Positions 22,320 through 34,060 of a stretch of DNA of 64,000 bases are shown here, in pieces. This stretch comes from Acheta domesticus (taxonomy: Eukaryota; Arthropoda; Insecta; Orthoptera; Gryllidae): positions 101,535,138 through 101,599,137 of the forward strand of contig JAHLJT010002630.1 of NCBI GenBank assembly GCA_031308135.1, read 5' to 3'. The translations under genes and the position numbers were made by a program. Each line of letters begins with the position of its first letter. Positions within the stretch are counted from its first letter, which is position 1. The notes below the pieces were generated by a model, which was not told where the DNA came from, made no database searches, and saw only the letters and a program-made list of their open reading frames with translations.

Positions 22320-22572
22320 TACTGCGATTTTTGTAGGAAGAGCTCTCAAGGCCACTCAAATCCCATCTTCGCGACGGAATATGTCACGGCATTTGGCGTC
22401 TTTTCTCGGTCTTGCCGGTAGAAGTCGCATGATCGCAAGCACTGCTTCATACGGTCGCGACCGTGCGAAATCTAGCGGAACGACTGTGAATGACACGAAA
22501 TGCCGTGACATATTCCATCGCGAAGATGGGATTTGAGTGGCCTTGAGAGCTCTTCCTACAAAAATCGCAGTA
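22320..22572. mobile_element. Palindromic MITE, copy B
   Basis: 253 bp with TACTGCGATTTTTGTAGG and its reverse complement at the ends, and a TA duplication at 22,318-22,319 and 22,573-22,574. The arms carry CAAGGCCACTCAAATCCC, where copies A, C and D have CAAGATAACTCAAATCCC, so it is a distinct subfamily. Confidence 0.88.
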
Positions 22573-23589
22573 TAGTGAACTGTAGTTCATCTGTCACGGG
22601 TCTGCGTTCTTAGGTCGCCGGTCACCGTTCCTAGTTCTTTTAGTTCAGTAGTTCATTTAGTTCTCTTAGTTCGCCGGTCATCGTTCATTAGTTCAGTAGT
22701 TCAATTAGTGGCTGATTTTAAGGACAGGGTTCGGCTCACGGCGCACGGTTCACTTGCGCATGGTTCACTCGCGCGGACCACGAGAACGAATCACTCAGCA
22801 CTGCTTGCATTGTGCATTGTGCGGTGTGGTGCGAATGTGTAATGGAGAATTACAATAGTTAAATGCATAAAATGCGTTGCATGCATAATGTTAAATGCAT
22901 AAAATGCGTTGGTAATTATGCGTTGGACAGACTCAAGGATGTTTTATGTTAACGCGAGGGCCGAAGGCCCGAGCCTCGTCCTCAACTTGGACACGGGTAG
23001 CGTAGCGTCACGATTTTACACGAAAATGCGTTGGCCACGTGGCCGTGTGCACACTGCATAGAGGAGAGATATACTAGAGTGCGCACCGAGCTGCGCAGAA
23101 CGCCCGGCCGGGTATCAACATCTCTCGCGCCAGTGTCACGTGACTTTGGGACAGCTAGGTGGCATCTATAAGAACACCCGTCTCGCATTAAATGATTTAT
23201 TTTTATACGTACTTAAGATGTTTCATTCCAGCGTTATTTTCTCATTTATTAATCAACCCTAAAAATGTTGCTTATAGCAGAAAAGTGAATTGAAGTTTTT
23301 CTGCTCTATTTGCTCAAGTACATGAATATTCCGATTTTTGTCCAACTTGACACTTTCAACCGCATACTCCACTAAACCTGTTTCACAAGTACAATTACAT
23401 AAACTATAAATAAAAAATATTTGTAAAATAAATTAACTCCATGGGATGCATTAATCCAAATTTCTGTTATTACTCAATGTTAGACATTCTACTATTGAAG
23501 ATCCACATCAGTGACATTTATAATAGCAAGTTATCAAAATGATATTTCAAGGATTTATAGAGGGGAAAAAAGGCTTTTACCTTTGATTT

Positions 23590-23965
23590 ATTTAGTCAAA
23601 AACAGTAAAAACTGTATGTGATATATGGGGGAAAAGTACCATCTGCACTCATTTTCTTGAGCTTCAAAAGCTCTTACATTAGACATTTTCCCTCCCGAGT
23701 TATATAAAACCTATTTGCATCGGTAAACAAACTGCATGTTTTATTATTTTTCTTTGTATTACTAACAACAGTAACATGCCACTTGCTTTACTCCTACCAC
23801 TACTAGCATGTAAGCTCAAGAAAACGTGGGCATAGTGAAGCTACATTTATGTCCAAAAGCAAAACAAGGGGACATCTCAACATTTGCTCAATGGACCAGG
23901 AAAACTGGACAAAAACCTGATGGAAATGGGGGTCTTTGACCTGGAAGCTGAAGTACATATTTTTC
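23590..23965 (+). repeat. Second copy of the dispersed VKLHL repeat
   Basis: Homologous to 12,480-12,890. The frame reads VKLHLCPKAKQGDISTFAQW before a one-base shift relative to the other copy. The substitution pattern keeps the amino acids similar over ~20 residues. Confidence 0.6.
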
Positions 23966-24078
23966 AAAGAATTTACTAATAAAAATCAACTACAATCATA
24001 CAAATTACTAACACTAACATACTATATACACAACTTACACCAGTAAATACACATAGCATTAATGCCCTCTAAATAAAA

Positions 24079-24640
24079 TCATTTTGTTTTTAACTGATCT
24101 AATACTATTTTTTGGTAAATTTGGATGTGCTCTCTTCTTACATGTTTTAATCTTATGTCAATATATTTAAACAATATTGCATTTATTAAATACATCCTGT
24201 GATTCATTATGGACTCTTGACCAATAATATGATATGTTAAATTACTAAAAACAGAACTATTCACAAATTCTCTCAGACATCTATTTACAATTGTACTACA
24301 TGCTGCCTTTTTAAAAATGTCACATCTCCCCTGAAGTATTCTTACTTCTACCTCTGCTCTTTTGCAGATTTTATAACATCTGCAGAAGGGTATTTCAATC
24401 CATAATCATCTTTCCTATGAATGAAGGAATATGATCCTTCATCAGTATTAGTCCGGCAAAGAACTAGCCTACAATCCACATAAGCAAAAGACTTTTGCAA
24501 CTTTGTAATTAAAAATCTTCCAATATAAGTTACAATGTCCACAACATGGGGAGACAATCTAGTTTCAAGATTGTGGGAAGTACATATGGTCAGTTGGTAC
24601 CTCACTGCCCAGTTCAGGATCATTTACTTGTGGGACACTT
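24079..24640 (-). pseudogene. Transposase C-terminal remnant (P-element/THAP-like, tentative)
   Basis: The minus strand reads HVVDIVTYIGRFLITKLQ, then YGLKYPSADVI at the end of one frame (24,348-24,623). After a one-base shift it continues with CSTIVNRCLREFVNSSVF, NHRMYLINAILFKYIDIRLK and HVRREHIQIYQKIV, stopping at 24,079. The 'GL-x-YPS-x-DVI' followed by an Asn-His ... Ile-x-Ile-Arg-Leu pattern is what I associate with the C-terminus of P-element/THAP-type transposases. No THAP zinc finger is seen. At least one frameshift breaks it. Family call is tentative; transposase origin is more secure because of the flanking inverted repeats. Confidence 0.5.
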
Positions 24641-25069
24641 GCATACTGGCGTGAACTGACATTTAACACAGTTGTTTCATCCTGTGGAACACAATTTGCA
24701 AAGTTAAATTGTTATTGCACTTCTTGAAAAGAAAAATAATTTGGATCGTAAGCAGTGAACAAATATCCACAACGTCCCAAATTAATTATGCTGTAGCACC
24801 ACAAACAGCAAACAGCACGAAAAGCTACATACAGCACGAAAAGCTACATGCAGCACCGTACAGCACGAGCTGCCGGTGTCCCAAAGTCACGTGACTTACG
24901 ACCACCTCATGTTGAAACCTGCGCAGTAGGCTCACGCGCACTCTAGTTGTATCTCTCCTCTATGGCACACTGTGGCGGCGCCGCGAGTGACTCGTTCGGA
25001 ACCGAATCGTGCGCGTCAATAGGAGCCGAACCCTGTTCTTAAAATCTACCCAATTAGTTCTCTCCCGTA

Positions 25070-25321
25070 TACTGCGACTTTTGTAGGAAGAGCTCTCAAG
25101 ATAACTCAAATCCCATCTTCGCGATGGAATATGTCACGGCATTTCGTATCATTCACAGTCGTTCCGCTAGATTTCGCACAATCGCGACCGTATGAAGCAA
25201 AGCTTGCGATCATGCGACTTTTACCGGCAAGACCGAGAAAAGACGCGAAATGCCGTGACATATTCCATCGCGAAGATGGGATTGAGTTATCTTGAGAGCT
25301 CTTCCTAGAAAAATCGCAGTA
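25070..25321. mobile_element. Palindromic MITE, copy C
   Basis: 252 bp with TACTGCGACTTTTGTAGG / AAAAATCGCAGTA ends and TA at 25,068-25,069 and 25,322-25,323. Arms as in copy A. It lies inside the right flank of the composite transposon, splitting an AGTTC-rich segment. Confidence 0.88.
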
Positions 25322-25334
25322 TAGTTCAGCGGTC

Positions 25335-25870
25335 AGATATGAGAGATACAGCTAGGGTGCGCATAAGCTCACTACGCAGGTTTCTGCAGGTTTCGGAAAT
25401 CAAGTGACTTTGGGGATACCGGCTGCTTGTATTATATGTAATGTACCTTTGCGTGCTGTTTGTGTGTATTGCTGGAATTGCATTTTGATAACTTGCTGTA
25501 TAAAAATATCACTGATCTTGATTATCAATGGCAGAATGCCTAGCATTGAGTAATAACAGCAACTTTGATTAATGATTCCCATGGAGTTATTTCTTTTACA
25601 AATAAGAATATTCTTTATTTGTAGTCCAATGTAATTGTACTTATAAAAGGGTTTTGTGAAGTGCAGAGTTGAGTGTGACAAGATAGACAAAAATATGAAT
25701 TTTCATGAACTACCAAAGAGTAGAATTCACTTTTCTGTAAGCAACATTTTTAGAATTGTTTAATAAATTAGAAAATTGGGCTAGAATGAATCATGTTAAA
25801 TACTTATCAAAAGAAATCATTTAATACGAGACGGGTGTTCTTGTAGATGCCTCCTAGCTGTCTTGCGACA
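25335..25870 (-). mobile_element. Internally deleted, inverted derivative of the 22.7-25.1 kb transposon
   Basis: About 25,343-25,425 is the reverse complement of 24,876-24,963. About 25,475-25,865 is the reverse complement of 23,160-23,550 (CATTTTGATAACTTGCT; CTCCATGGGATGC/CCCATGGAG; GAGACGGGTGTTCTT). Both ends of the parent are therefore present without the transposase, as expected for a MITE-type deletion product in opposite orientation. Confidence 0.7.
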
Positions 25871-25927
25871 GGGCACGAGAGAACCTACAAAAAGTCTTGC
25901 GACACGGGCACGAGAGAACCTACAAAA
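25859..25927. repeat. 34-bp direct duplication
   Basis: GTCTTGCGACAGGGCACGAG and AGAACCTACAAAAA occur twice in tandem with one or two base differences. Confidence 0.9.
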
Positions 25928-26872
25928 AGAAGTTACTTTTGGGGTAAGCAAAGCGTGCTGAGTGTGAGAGTTAAATTTTTAGCACTAGCGCTAAAAGTGG
26001 CATTTCATTAGTGACATTATATTCAGATAAAACCGTGAATATAACAATGAAAACAAAATACTTTCGGCTGATCGCATGAGCTACTGCTGACCTTAATACA
26101 ACGTAGATTTGATTTATGTTTGAATTAAAATATAGTGAAATCGGCCTCATGTTGCAACATTTCACGCAAAATAAAATGAAACATTTACCACTAGTATCAT
26201 AAAAATCTAATTCTATATTTCTGTCTACAATAAAGGCAGATACTGTGCATTGTTAACAGGACATGAAATAGGCCATTTTTTATATCCATTAAAAAAGACG
26301 GTTTCCAAGACAACTGTCTAGTTACCGTGAAAAAAGTACTTCATTCATTGGGATTTAACGAAGTATCCCTTGGTAATCCTCTCTAACCTATCGCTATTCC
26401 CCGAGATATCAAACACCTTATTGCAATATAAAATAACGAACTTTTCCACATATTTGTATATTATAATTTTTATACAGATGTAGAACCATGTTCTTATTTC
26501 GTGAGCGAAGTGTGTGTTTTTTTCATGGTCTCGGTTGATTTTTTCGTTTCGACCTACGGTGTCGGCAAAAAGGTCAACTTCAACGCTGAAAAAACACCTA
26601 CGTCCAGGGTTGCCAGATCCCTTCTGGGAAAATCCGCCGAATAACGTCGTGGGGAAGAAAGGTAACCGGTGAATAAAGCTTGACTCAGACACTGGGGCTG
26701 ATCATTTCAAAATAGCTGCACGTTCACAAGAAGTTTAAAAATAAATACTCTTGTGGATAAAGCCTACCTATTAAGCCTAGCTTTATGACTTAAATACTTG
26801 TTCAATTTCTAGAAAAAGGGGCAAAATGTATGTCTAAAAAGAAAGGGCTCAGACATTTTCATAATAGCTGCA
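25928..26872. other. Spacer left of the BEL/Pao element
   Basis: No supportable gene. A 115-codon minus-strand frame (26,345-26,692) shows no motif. Two similar words, TTTCAAAATAGCTGCA (26,704) and TTTTCATAATAGCTGCA (26,856), suggest a small local duplication; the second lies right at the LTR edge. Confidence 0.45.
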
Positions 26873-27752
26873 TGTCAAAGAATACAAAAAAAACTTTAAT
26901 AATAATTTCACAAAACTTTAACAATTTCACAAAACTCTTGCAGTGTTGCGAAACACAAAATTAAAGGCACACACTGACCAAGCGATGCTACCTAACTAAC
27001 ACAGCAAGCAAAAAACCAAATGAATGTAACATTGAAAGGTTACGAGGCACACATGGCCGGGTTGTCGAACCACACCACTGTCACAGCACCACCGCTCCTA
27101 CAAATCACACCGCTGTCTAGTAGAGGGTCTCAAATGCAGAAATCGTGAAAAATGCCCTTCACCGCCGTGGATGCTTCATGCTCCCGGTCCACCATAGCTC
27201 CATCCGCTTGGCCCACACTCCACCAGCTGTGTCGCCCGCTGTCCGCACATGCTCTGGCGGTGCCCCGGGTTCCGACCCCGGGCAGGGCGCAGAGGGGCGG
27301 GCAGCCGGCTAGCTGGCGGCGGGGGGCGGACGTAGGCGGGGGGAGAGATACGGGCGCGACGGCGCGATGGTGTTGGTGGCGGCGGTGACGGTGGTGATGT
27401 AGTGACGTCACCGGTGTCGGCGGCGAGGGTAGCTGATTGCAACCTGGCAGGGCGGCGGAAGAACTGTCACATGCATCAAGGCGCGGGGAAACAATGATTT
27501 AATTAATGTCTTCATTCCATTTCATTGATTGATTGATTGATTGATTGATGATGGATTTTTTTTAAGTGGGACGCGCGAATTTTGGAATTGGCGCCCCCAT
27601 GACACCCTGGTCTAGCATGGAACTCCCATAATTTAGCGGGAAGCACTCCAAAGAGTGCCCCGGTGGGCGGAAGTCGCAGGAACTTGTCCGCGCCGAGCAA
27701 AATGTGCTAACATTTATTGGGGCCGGGCGCATGGCGATGCTCGAGTTCGGCA
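26873..27752 (-). repeat. 3' LTR of the BEL/Pao element (left copy)
   Basis: It begins TGTCAAAGAATAC on the plus strand and matches the right LTR to 27,712 (GTGCTAACA). I place its end at 27,752 (GTTCGGCA): on the minus strand a purine-rich tract (GAAAGAAG...GGGAGACGGACGG) then directly precedes TGCC, as a polypurine tract should. Inside are an AATAAA on the minus strand near 27,716 and a (ATTG)n tract at about 27,522-27,550. The alternative end is 27,712. Confidence 0.8.
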
Positions 27753-28207
27753 CCGTCCGTCTCCCACACACTTCTTTCAGCAACAAGCACTGAGAAGTCC
27801 ACCACAGTTCTGCATTATCTTGAGAGACTCCATTCCTACTATAAACACGTGAGGAGGGCATACAACAAACGAAAGCATAGGCGTTTGCCTAGCGTACATA
27901 TTGTAATCACCTCGAACCATTACTGAGTACCTCGTAACAATTACCCTAACCAAGAAGTAACAAAATCACATAGAATTTGTAGCAGTGCTTAATCAAAAAA
28001 TTATACCAATTAGTACAACAAGGAATTAACAAAACGCATAAAATGTCAAAGAACACCAAAAAAAACCAAGTGGCAGGCCCACGCAGTATGACCTATAAAA
28101 TGATAGTGGTACGCCTGTTCACCAGGCGGCGAAGCGAAAGAAAAATCAGCTGAGCATCTCTGGTCGACAGAGGGGGAAAAGTAGAGATAAATATCATGGA
28201 TTGGGGC

Positions 28208-28560
28208 TTACTCGTGGGAGGATCTAGCCAGTGCACATAACTTTTGTACTGGTCGCAATAACTTGCCCTGGCTAGTTCGTACTTCAACAGTACGCACGAC
28301 TCCGGCTTGATCAGGGAACAATTTCTCCACTACACCCAATTTCCAGTGAGAGGGCGGAGATTCCTCAATTAAAAGTACTAAATCATTTACAGCTATTGGT
28401 GGTGACTCCCTTTTCCACTTCACCCTTTGTTGCAAGGTGTGGAGGTAATTTCGCGACCAATATTTCCAAATTATTGCTAATTTGTTATTTAAATGGCGGA
28501 ACTGTTGTGCAGGAGTATTCTGCACAAGAGGCGAGTCAGTATCTATAGGAAGAGTATTAA
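28208..28560 (-). pseudogene. BEL/Pao DUF5641-like C-terminal domain
   Basis: The frame reads FRHLNNKLAIIWKYWSRNYL, VKWKRESPPIAVNDLVLLIE, PPSHWKLGVVEKLFPDQAGV and RTVEVRTSQGKLLRPVQKLC. This matches the chromo-like domain that follows integrase in BEL/Pao polyproteins and is thought to help target integration. It is joined to the integrase by a frame change near 28,550 (HFNPNHLVYGHALNTLP spans it). Confidence 0.88.
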
Positions 28561-28569
28561 GCGCGTGCC

Positions 28570-29460
28570 CGTAGACTAAGTGATTCGGGTTAAAATGAAA
28601 TTCACATCCGTATCTGTAGACGTGACTTCAAGCGGTCTTGAGTTTAAACAAGCTTCTATTTTGGCTAAGAGGGTGTACAATGTAAGCAAGGGCACAACTT
28701 GTTGCCCTAAAGCGCGACGCAAATGGAATTTAAGACTTTTAACACAAGCCTCAGCTAACGAGTTTCGGTGAGGAGAATAGGTGGGACAAAAGTGCCAGGA
28801 GGTACCCTGCACTGATAAAAAATTGGTGATAACCTCTAAATCCCGAGCGGAAAGAACAAAGCGATTAGCCTCGGCTAGGATACGACTAGCACTTTTGAAT
28901 GTACTAGCGTTATCACTGTACATGTGCACCGGATAACCTCTTCTCGAACCAAAACGTTCAAAGGCCGCAATGAATTGAGAGGAGGATAGATTTTCGACGA
29001 TTTCTAAATGCGTAGCTTTCGTGGAATGGCATATAAATACAGCAATTCAAGTCTTCTGAAACATTTTTGATCTCGTGAGAGACGGCCTTGTCAAAATTGG
29101 GCCACAATAATCTAAGGACGTGTGAGCCCATGGCCGAGAAGGATTTACGCGGCTAGGGGGCAATGAACCCATAATCTGGCCAAGAGGAATTGCGCGCCAA
29201 CGCTTGCAAGTCAGACAAGCATTGATTACTTTCTTTGCTACCCGTCTTAGGGAGGGAATCCAATACTGCTGGCGCACACATCCCATCATCAATGCTAAGC
29301 CCGCATGTAGAAATGCGAGGTGTATCATTTCTAAGAACAGGACGGTAAATTTGTGGTTAGGCGGAAGTATAATAGGATGCTTGTTTAACCTCTCCACCTG
29401 AGAATTCATTAAACGGCCACCCACCCGTAAAAGCCCATCAGGGCCTAGATAAGGATTCAA
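28570..29460 (-). pseudogene. BEL/Pao integrase
   Basis: The HHCC zinc-binding part is visible as HPIILPPNHKFTVLFLEMIH...HAG and ACLTCKRWR. The catalytic core follows, with DYCGPI (first Asp), MYSDNASTFKSA (second Asp) and SLAEACVKSLK (Glu). A frame change occurs near 29,047, where the upper frame ends in KMFQKT and the core continues as KATHLEIVENLSSSQFIAAF. The catalytic DDE residues are all present despite the break. Confidence 0.9.
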
Positions 29461-30243
29461 GCTAAGGAGCGATGACTTGGGAGGTAATCCCTTTTCTTTT
29501 GAAAGTGCCTTATATTCAAGGGGGTACATGTCTAGTTGAATGAGCCTTATAATAACCACTGTGGCTTCTCTCAATTCAAGCGGTGCCAACCAACCCCTTC
29601 TCCGCATCTGAGCCGAAGCAGGGTCAATGCGAGCAACAATTGCAGCCCGTATATTGTTAATGAATCTTAAGCATAGCGCCAACACCCTTATCAATTTGTG
29701 ATATTTTGAATATCTGCTAAGCAGCACTTGAACAAATGAATTTTGGTTTTCACCTACATCTGACGAGGGCATACTTGTTTGGTATGCAGTGAACATACAA
29801 CAGAGAGCATCTACCTTACCATTATCCGCTACCTCAGCATCGACAAACGGCTTGGCCCACATTGACACTGGCTGCTTCAGCCACGGCGGTCCTACAAACC
29901 AGAGGGTACTGTGTTGCAGTGCCTGGGGGGAGACACCACGGGTTAGCAGATCAGCGGGATTCTGTCTCGAGCTTACATGGCGCCAACAAGATAGTGGATA
30001 GGATGCCACTATCTTTGAAACTCTATGCGCAGTGAAAGCATCCAATTTATGATTGCTTTTCACCAACCAGTGCAAAACAATAGAACTATCTGAAAAAAGA
30101 TACACTTGATTAATAGAACACACAATTCTCAATGCTCTTATTACCTTCTTGGTCAATTCTACCAATAACAATGCACTACACAACTCCAAGCGAGGAATAG
30201 TCGACCCTGCCAGGGGAGCAAGTCTTGATTTAGAGCACAACAA
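29461..30243 (-). pseudogene. BEL/Pao RNase H region
   Basis: The sequence reads STIPRLELCSALLLVELTKK, VYLFSDSSIVLHWL (the DS motif of the RNase H fold) and SSRQNPADLLTRGVSP, followed by a linker to integrase. It is continuous with the zinc-binding half of the integrase in one 398-codon frame (30,243-29,047). Confidence 0.88.
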
Positions 30244-30548
30244 GTGGCTATGCGCAACGGATGCAGAATCATGATTAACTAAGTATAATGCAGCTCCGTA
30301 CGCCTTATGAGAGGCATCACAGAATCCTACTAGACAAGAGGGAAGGTGACCCTGGGTAACACCTTGCGTGGGAATATAATTGATGGCAGTAAAACAATCT
30401 CATTAACCAAGGACTGCCAACAACAAGTAAGATCAGAATCAAGAGGAGTATCCCAATCCAACTGCAAAGACCACAATTTTTGCAGAAAAAAGCTTCAACT
30501 TTACCAAGAAAGGATTCACAAAACCTAATGGGTCATAAATAGAGGCTA

Positions 30549-31530
30549 TTAAGTGCAACACAACCCTTTTGTGATATACGGGAGGTTGAAAGTGTTTGGA
30601 TAGGAGTGTTTGCTGTATGTAATGCAAAGTGTGTCTTTATCAGTGTTCCAAGTCAAACCCAATATTCTATGTGTGTTGTCTGAGGCCAGAGGCGTGGAAG
30701 TGTATTGTGAGTGAGTGGTGTTGAGAGTGGCCAGAAACGATGAAGAATTGCTATTAACCTTTCTCAAATTAAAATGAGCTCCCTTTAGCACTTTTACAAT
30801 CCTTTGAAATAACGATGCTGCCTTCTCAGCACAGTCACTCCCAAACAGTAAGTCATCTACATAAAATCCCTGTTTGATGGCTGAAGCCACCTCAGGATCA
30901 TTTTCATTTATTTCCTCAGGCCAACTTGTTGAGACACCTTGTACTCAGAAATGCGGAGGGGGCCATACCATAAGTAACGGTTTGCAAAGTAAAAATTTTA
31001 ATGGGGTCGTGAGGGTTCTCTCGCCACAAAATTCTCTGAAATTTAGTATCAGCATCATGCACCCCGAACCATTCTATACATTTCTCAATGTCTGCTGTGA
31101 AACAAACATTAAACAATCGAAATCTAAGCATGATGTCAATGAGCTCTGATTGCACGTTAGGGCCAGCGTAGAGTAGGTCGTTTAAACTTAACCCAGAAGA
31201 AGATTTGGCACTACAATTGAAGACTACGCGCAGTGGTGTAGTAGGGGATTGTGGATTCAACACACAAAAATGAGGTATAAAATAGAAAGGAGGTGCTATC
31301 TTACTGACACATTCAACTGCATGCCCCAATTCAATGTATTCTCTCATGAACTTGACATAATTATGCCTTAATTCTCTATCTTTAGAAAATCTGTTTTCTA
31401 AAGCAAGCAAAAACTGTTTGGCCACAAAATGTGAATTCCCCAATAATTGTGGAGGACGTTTAAAAGGCAAAGATACACAAAATTGCCCATTCTCCAACCT
31501 AAAGGTGTCCATCATTAAATTGTTTTTCAC
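30549..31530 (-). pseudogene. BEL/Pao reverse transcriptase
   Basis: The upper frame (31,530-30,916) has LPFKRPPQLLGNSHFVAKQF, FYFIPHFCVLNP, LRVVFNCSAKSSSGLSLND and FTADIEKC (the first catalytic Asp block), then VTYGMAPSAFLSTRCL. After a frame change near 30,900 comes GFYVDDLLFG, with the YVDD catalytic motif intact. Further degraded coding sequence to about 30,250 links to RNase H. Confidence 0.93.
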
Positions 31531-31599
31531 AAGGATGCTCCAAAGTGTGAGAAGTTTTCATCACGAGAAGAGGAAATCCTCTCAGAATTCCAAATATTC

Positions 31600-32153
31600 T
31601 CATAATCATTGACTAAGGAGGGAGAGTGTGCAGTTAAGAAAAAGCACTGATCTGGGGGGTGCCGCACTTGGCAATAGTGTGGGCAATCGATCCCCCGCAA
31701 TGACATTACCAAACTTAGTATCAAGAATAAAAAGCTTTGAACAATGGCTGCTCTTCTTAGTGTTAAGCACCTGAAAAAATAAAGAAGAGCTTAATAAAAT
31801 ATCTAATTTTTTAGGAATAAAGAATTGTTCATCAGCCAATTTTAGGTCAGCAGGCAGCTTCAGGGCAGCTAAATTAATGTTCCTCCGGGGGGTGGCTTTG
31901 GAAATAGCAGGGACCACTAAACATTCTATTGCCCTTTCTCCACCTACAACACCGCGAGGAGATTAACAACATGAACTCTAGCATTTGAGCCAGAAGTAAA
32001 AGCATTAACAGAATGAATAGTAGCATTGTGCCTAATTCTTTTGAGACGGAGGGCCTGTACCAATGATTCAGTTATCAAGGAGACTTCACTACCAGAATCA
32101 AGTAATGGCCCTGGCTGGCAGGGTTTGGCCCAATTCATTTGTTGCATTAACAA
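31600..32153 (-). pseudogene. BEL/Pao aspartic protease
   Basis: PLLDSGSEVSLITESL carries the catalytic DSG triplet, followed by AFTSGSNARVHVVNL. After a frame change come LPADLKLADEQFFIPKKLDI and LFILDTKFGNVIAG, which is the second half of the retropepsin-like DUF1758 domain. It lies between Gag and RT as expected. Confidence 0.87.
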
Positions 32154-32175
32154 TGGCTGTGGGCAGGAGAGGAAC

Positions 32176-33545
32176 CTATATTAAATGTCTGGCTAAGAAC
32201 CAAGTGTGATAACGTGGAAACCTTACTATCGTGTGATTGTTTTGCAGTATCTGGGTGGCAGAGATGCTAGTCCAGCAGAGGTGGTTGGGAGCACTAGAAC
32301 AATGAGGTGATGCCAAATTATGGACATTTTGTGTAGAAAATTTATGAAGCATTGAGTGGTGGTTCTTACCACAAGTTTTACAACTTCGCTGTGAGCAATG
32401 ATGAGAAGGACCCTTCCTTCGAAGGACAGTTGTAGCAGAGTTGATGAGAAGAGACAAAATCCTACCATCTCTGCTGGACAGCCCAGGGTACGAAAAAACC
32501 GAGGGCCAGGCGAAAAGTGGGTGCTCTCCAGAACTGCAGGCAATGCAGGCTTGAGCTGATGACCCCTCTTCCAGCTGAAACACCTGTTTGGCAGTTGAAG
32601 ATTGTGTAGGGGCGCTTAGATTTACTACTGAAACAGAATTCACATCAGGATTAGCAAGAGGGGGCAATGTCTAGGGCTCTGCCCGGGAGTGAAAGAAAAT
32701 CTAAAACATTTTGCAATGGAACAAATATCATTTTTTGCTTTTAGCAAGGAAAAATGCTTCCCTTGTTTTGTTATCCAATTTACTGAGCACTAAAAATTGT
32801 ACTATTATTTCAGCCATAGGGACTGTAGTGGGAACTGCTGACATAGATAGCCAGTGAGAAGTTACTACATTGTGCAATTCTCTTAAGGAGGAGGCATCAC
32901 CAATTTTGAGGGAAGGGAAAGGGAGAAGAGAGCATGAATGTGCTCTTCTAAAATTTTTGATTTATCATCATAACGATCTCTAATAAAGCCCAGGCCTGTT
33001 GAAAGGATCTGTCTGATACTGTGAGCACAGAAATCAACTTCAGAGGTTCGGCCTCGAGACTACTCATTAAATGCACCAACTTCTGCGAGTCCGGTATCTG
33101 TACCTGATTAATGACTAATTGAGTAACAAATCACGAAAACGTTGCCAATTTCTATACTTCCATCAAATTTTGGAATTTTAATGCTCGGTAGCGAGGCATG
33201 ATGACACGCCGAGGCAACAGTAAGAGGCTTTTCAAAGGGCTCGTATTTTTCATTCAATAGCTGTTTTACAGCCAAGTAAGCATTTTCACATTGCGAAAAA
33301 TTTTTTCATGAATCGTGCTAAAAGAACTCTGTGGAGCTGATCGCATCCATTTTAAGAGCTTCGATATCCTTCCAAACCTCGCATAACCTATCTCGCAAGC
33401 ACGCGAGACTTGCTACCGTTGCTGGTTGCAAAGCTTTCAAATTACTTTCAATTCGTGAAATTTCCCAAATAGCGAGACTCCACCTTTGTGATAATCTTAA
33501 TTCAACTGCACCTGGCTCCTTAGCCTACCTTTGACTGAGACATGG
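32176..33545 (-). pseudogene. BEL/Pao Gag (DUF1759) with zinc knuckles
   Basis: Heavily frameshifted. On the minus strand, about 33,430-33,340 reads RLARLRDRLCEVWKDIEALK. About 33,190-32,950 gives LPSIKIPKFDG, VQIPDSQKLVHLMSSLEAEP and DRSFQQAWALLEIV, the wording of the DUF1759 capsid-like region. Near 32,400, HHCSQRSCKTCGKNHHSMLH is the Cys/His knuckle region. The N-terminal part is unreadable. Confidence 0.8.
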
Positions 33546-34035
33546 TTAAATAAGCTTGCTTACTAATGAAAAGAACTGAAATAATTCACGATAGCATTTA
33601 AAGGGTATGAAGTTTCATACGCGAAAAACCATCTAAAAATTTAAGGACCGACATGTATTTGTTAATTGGAAGTCAACACCACTTTCATAGCAAAATGAGC
33701 TATGTAACTATCGTCAAAATGCATTTAACCCTACAAACTTTGAGAACCTAAGATCAGGAAACGTGAAAATGAGGTTAGGAAAGCTGCATAAGATTTCCAG
33801 GAATTGGAAAGGCGTAACCAAGAACATGCTTTTAATTTGCACCATACAAACCGCAAAAGCAAAGCGCACATAACACAAGTAAATGTTACAACAGCAACTG
33901 CTAATGATTCTACTGTAATTTTGTTTTTTTTTTATTAACAAAGGCACGCGTTACGTGTGCGCACCACGATTCGTGGCGTGGCGTGAACAAAACCCGCGTA
34001 AGTCAGTGTTACCAACGAACGAACGAAGTATTCGT

Positions 34036-34055
34036 TCCCGGGTTTCAAGGCACCA
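34036..34055 (-). promoter_or_regulatory. Candidate primer-binding site of the BEL/Pao element
   Basis: On the minus strand, TGGTGCCTTGAAACCCGGGA starts five bases inside the 5' LTR. TGGTGC plus a downstream CCCGGGA resembles the 3' end of a tRNA (a Gly-type tRNA ends ...TTCCCGG...GCACCA), but the match is imperfect. Confidence 0.55.
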
Positions 34056-34060
34056 TAAAA

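Larger units (their letters stand above)
22700..25060. mobile_element. Composite DNA transposon with long inverted arms (possibly P-like)
   Basis: Two pairs of inverted segments flank a core. About 22,715-22,740 (ATTTTAAGGACAGGGTTCGG) pairs with about 25,020-25,047. About 23,058-23,160 (CATAGAGGAGAGATA...AGTGCGC...GTCACGTGACTTTGGGACA) pairs with about 24,876-24,963. The core holds a minus-strand transposase remnant (24,079-24,640) and, at 23,590-23,960, the dispersed repeat also seen at 12,480. The boundaries are approximate and the unit may be nested. Confidence 0.6.

Noticed and set aside
26860..26880. Target-site duplication of the BEL/Pao element
   Set aside because: The left flank (GCTGCA) and right flank (ATGC before the gap) do not match, and the right edge is uncertain.
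27130..27442. Pro/His/Arg-rich frames in the GC-rich part of the LTRs
   Set aside because: They lie in LTR sequence, appear on both strands, and are not conserved in frame between the two LTRs.
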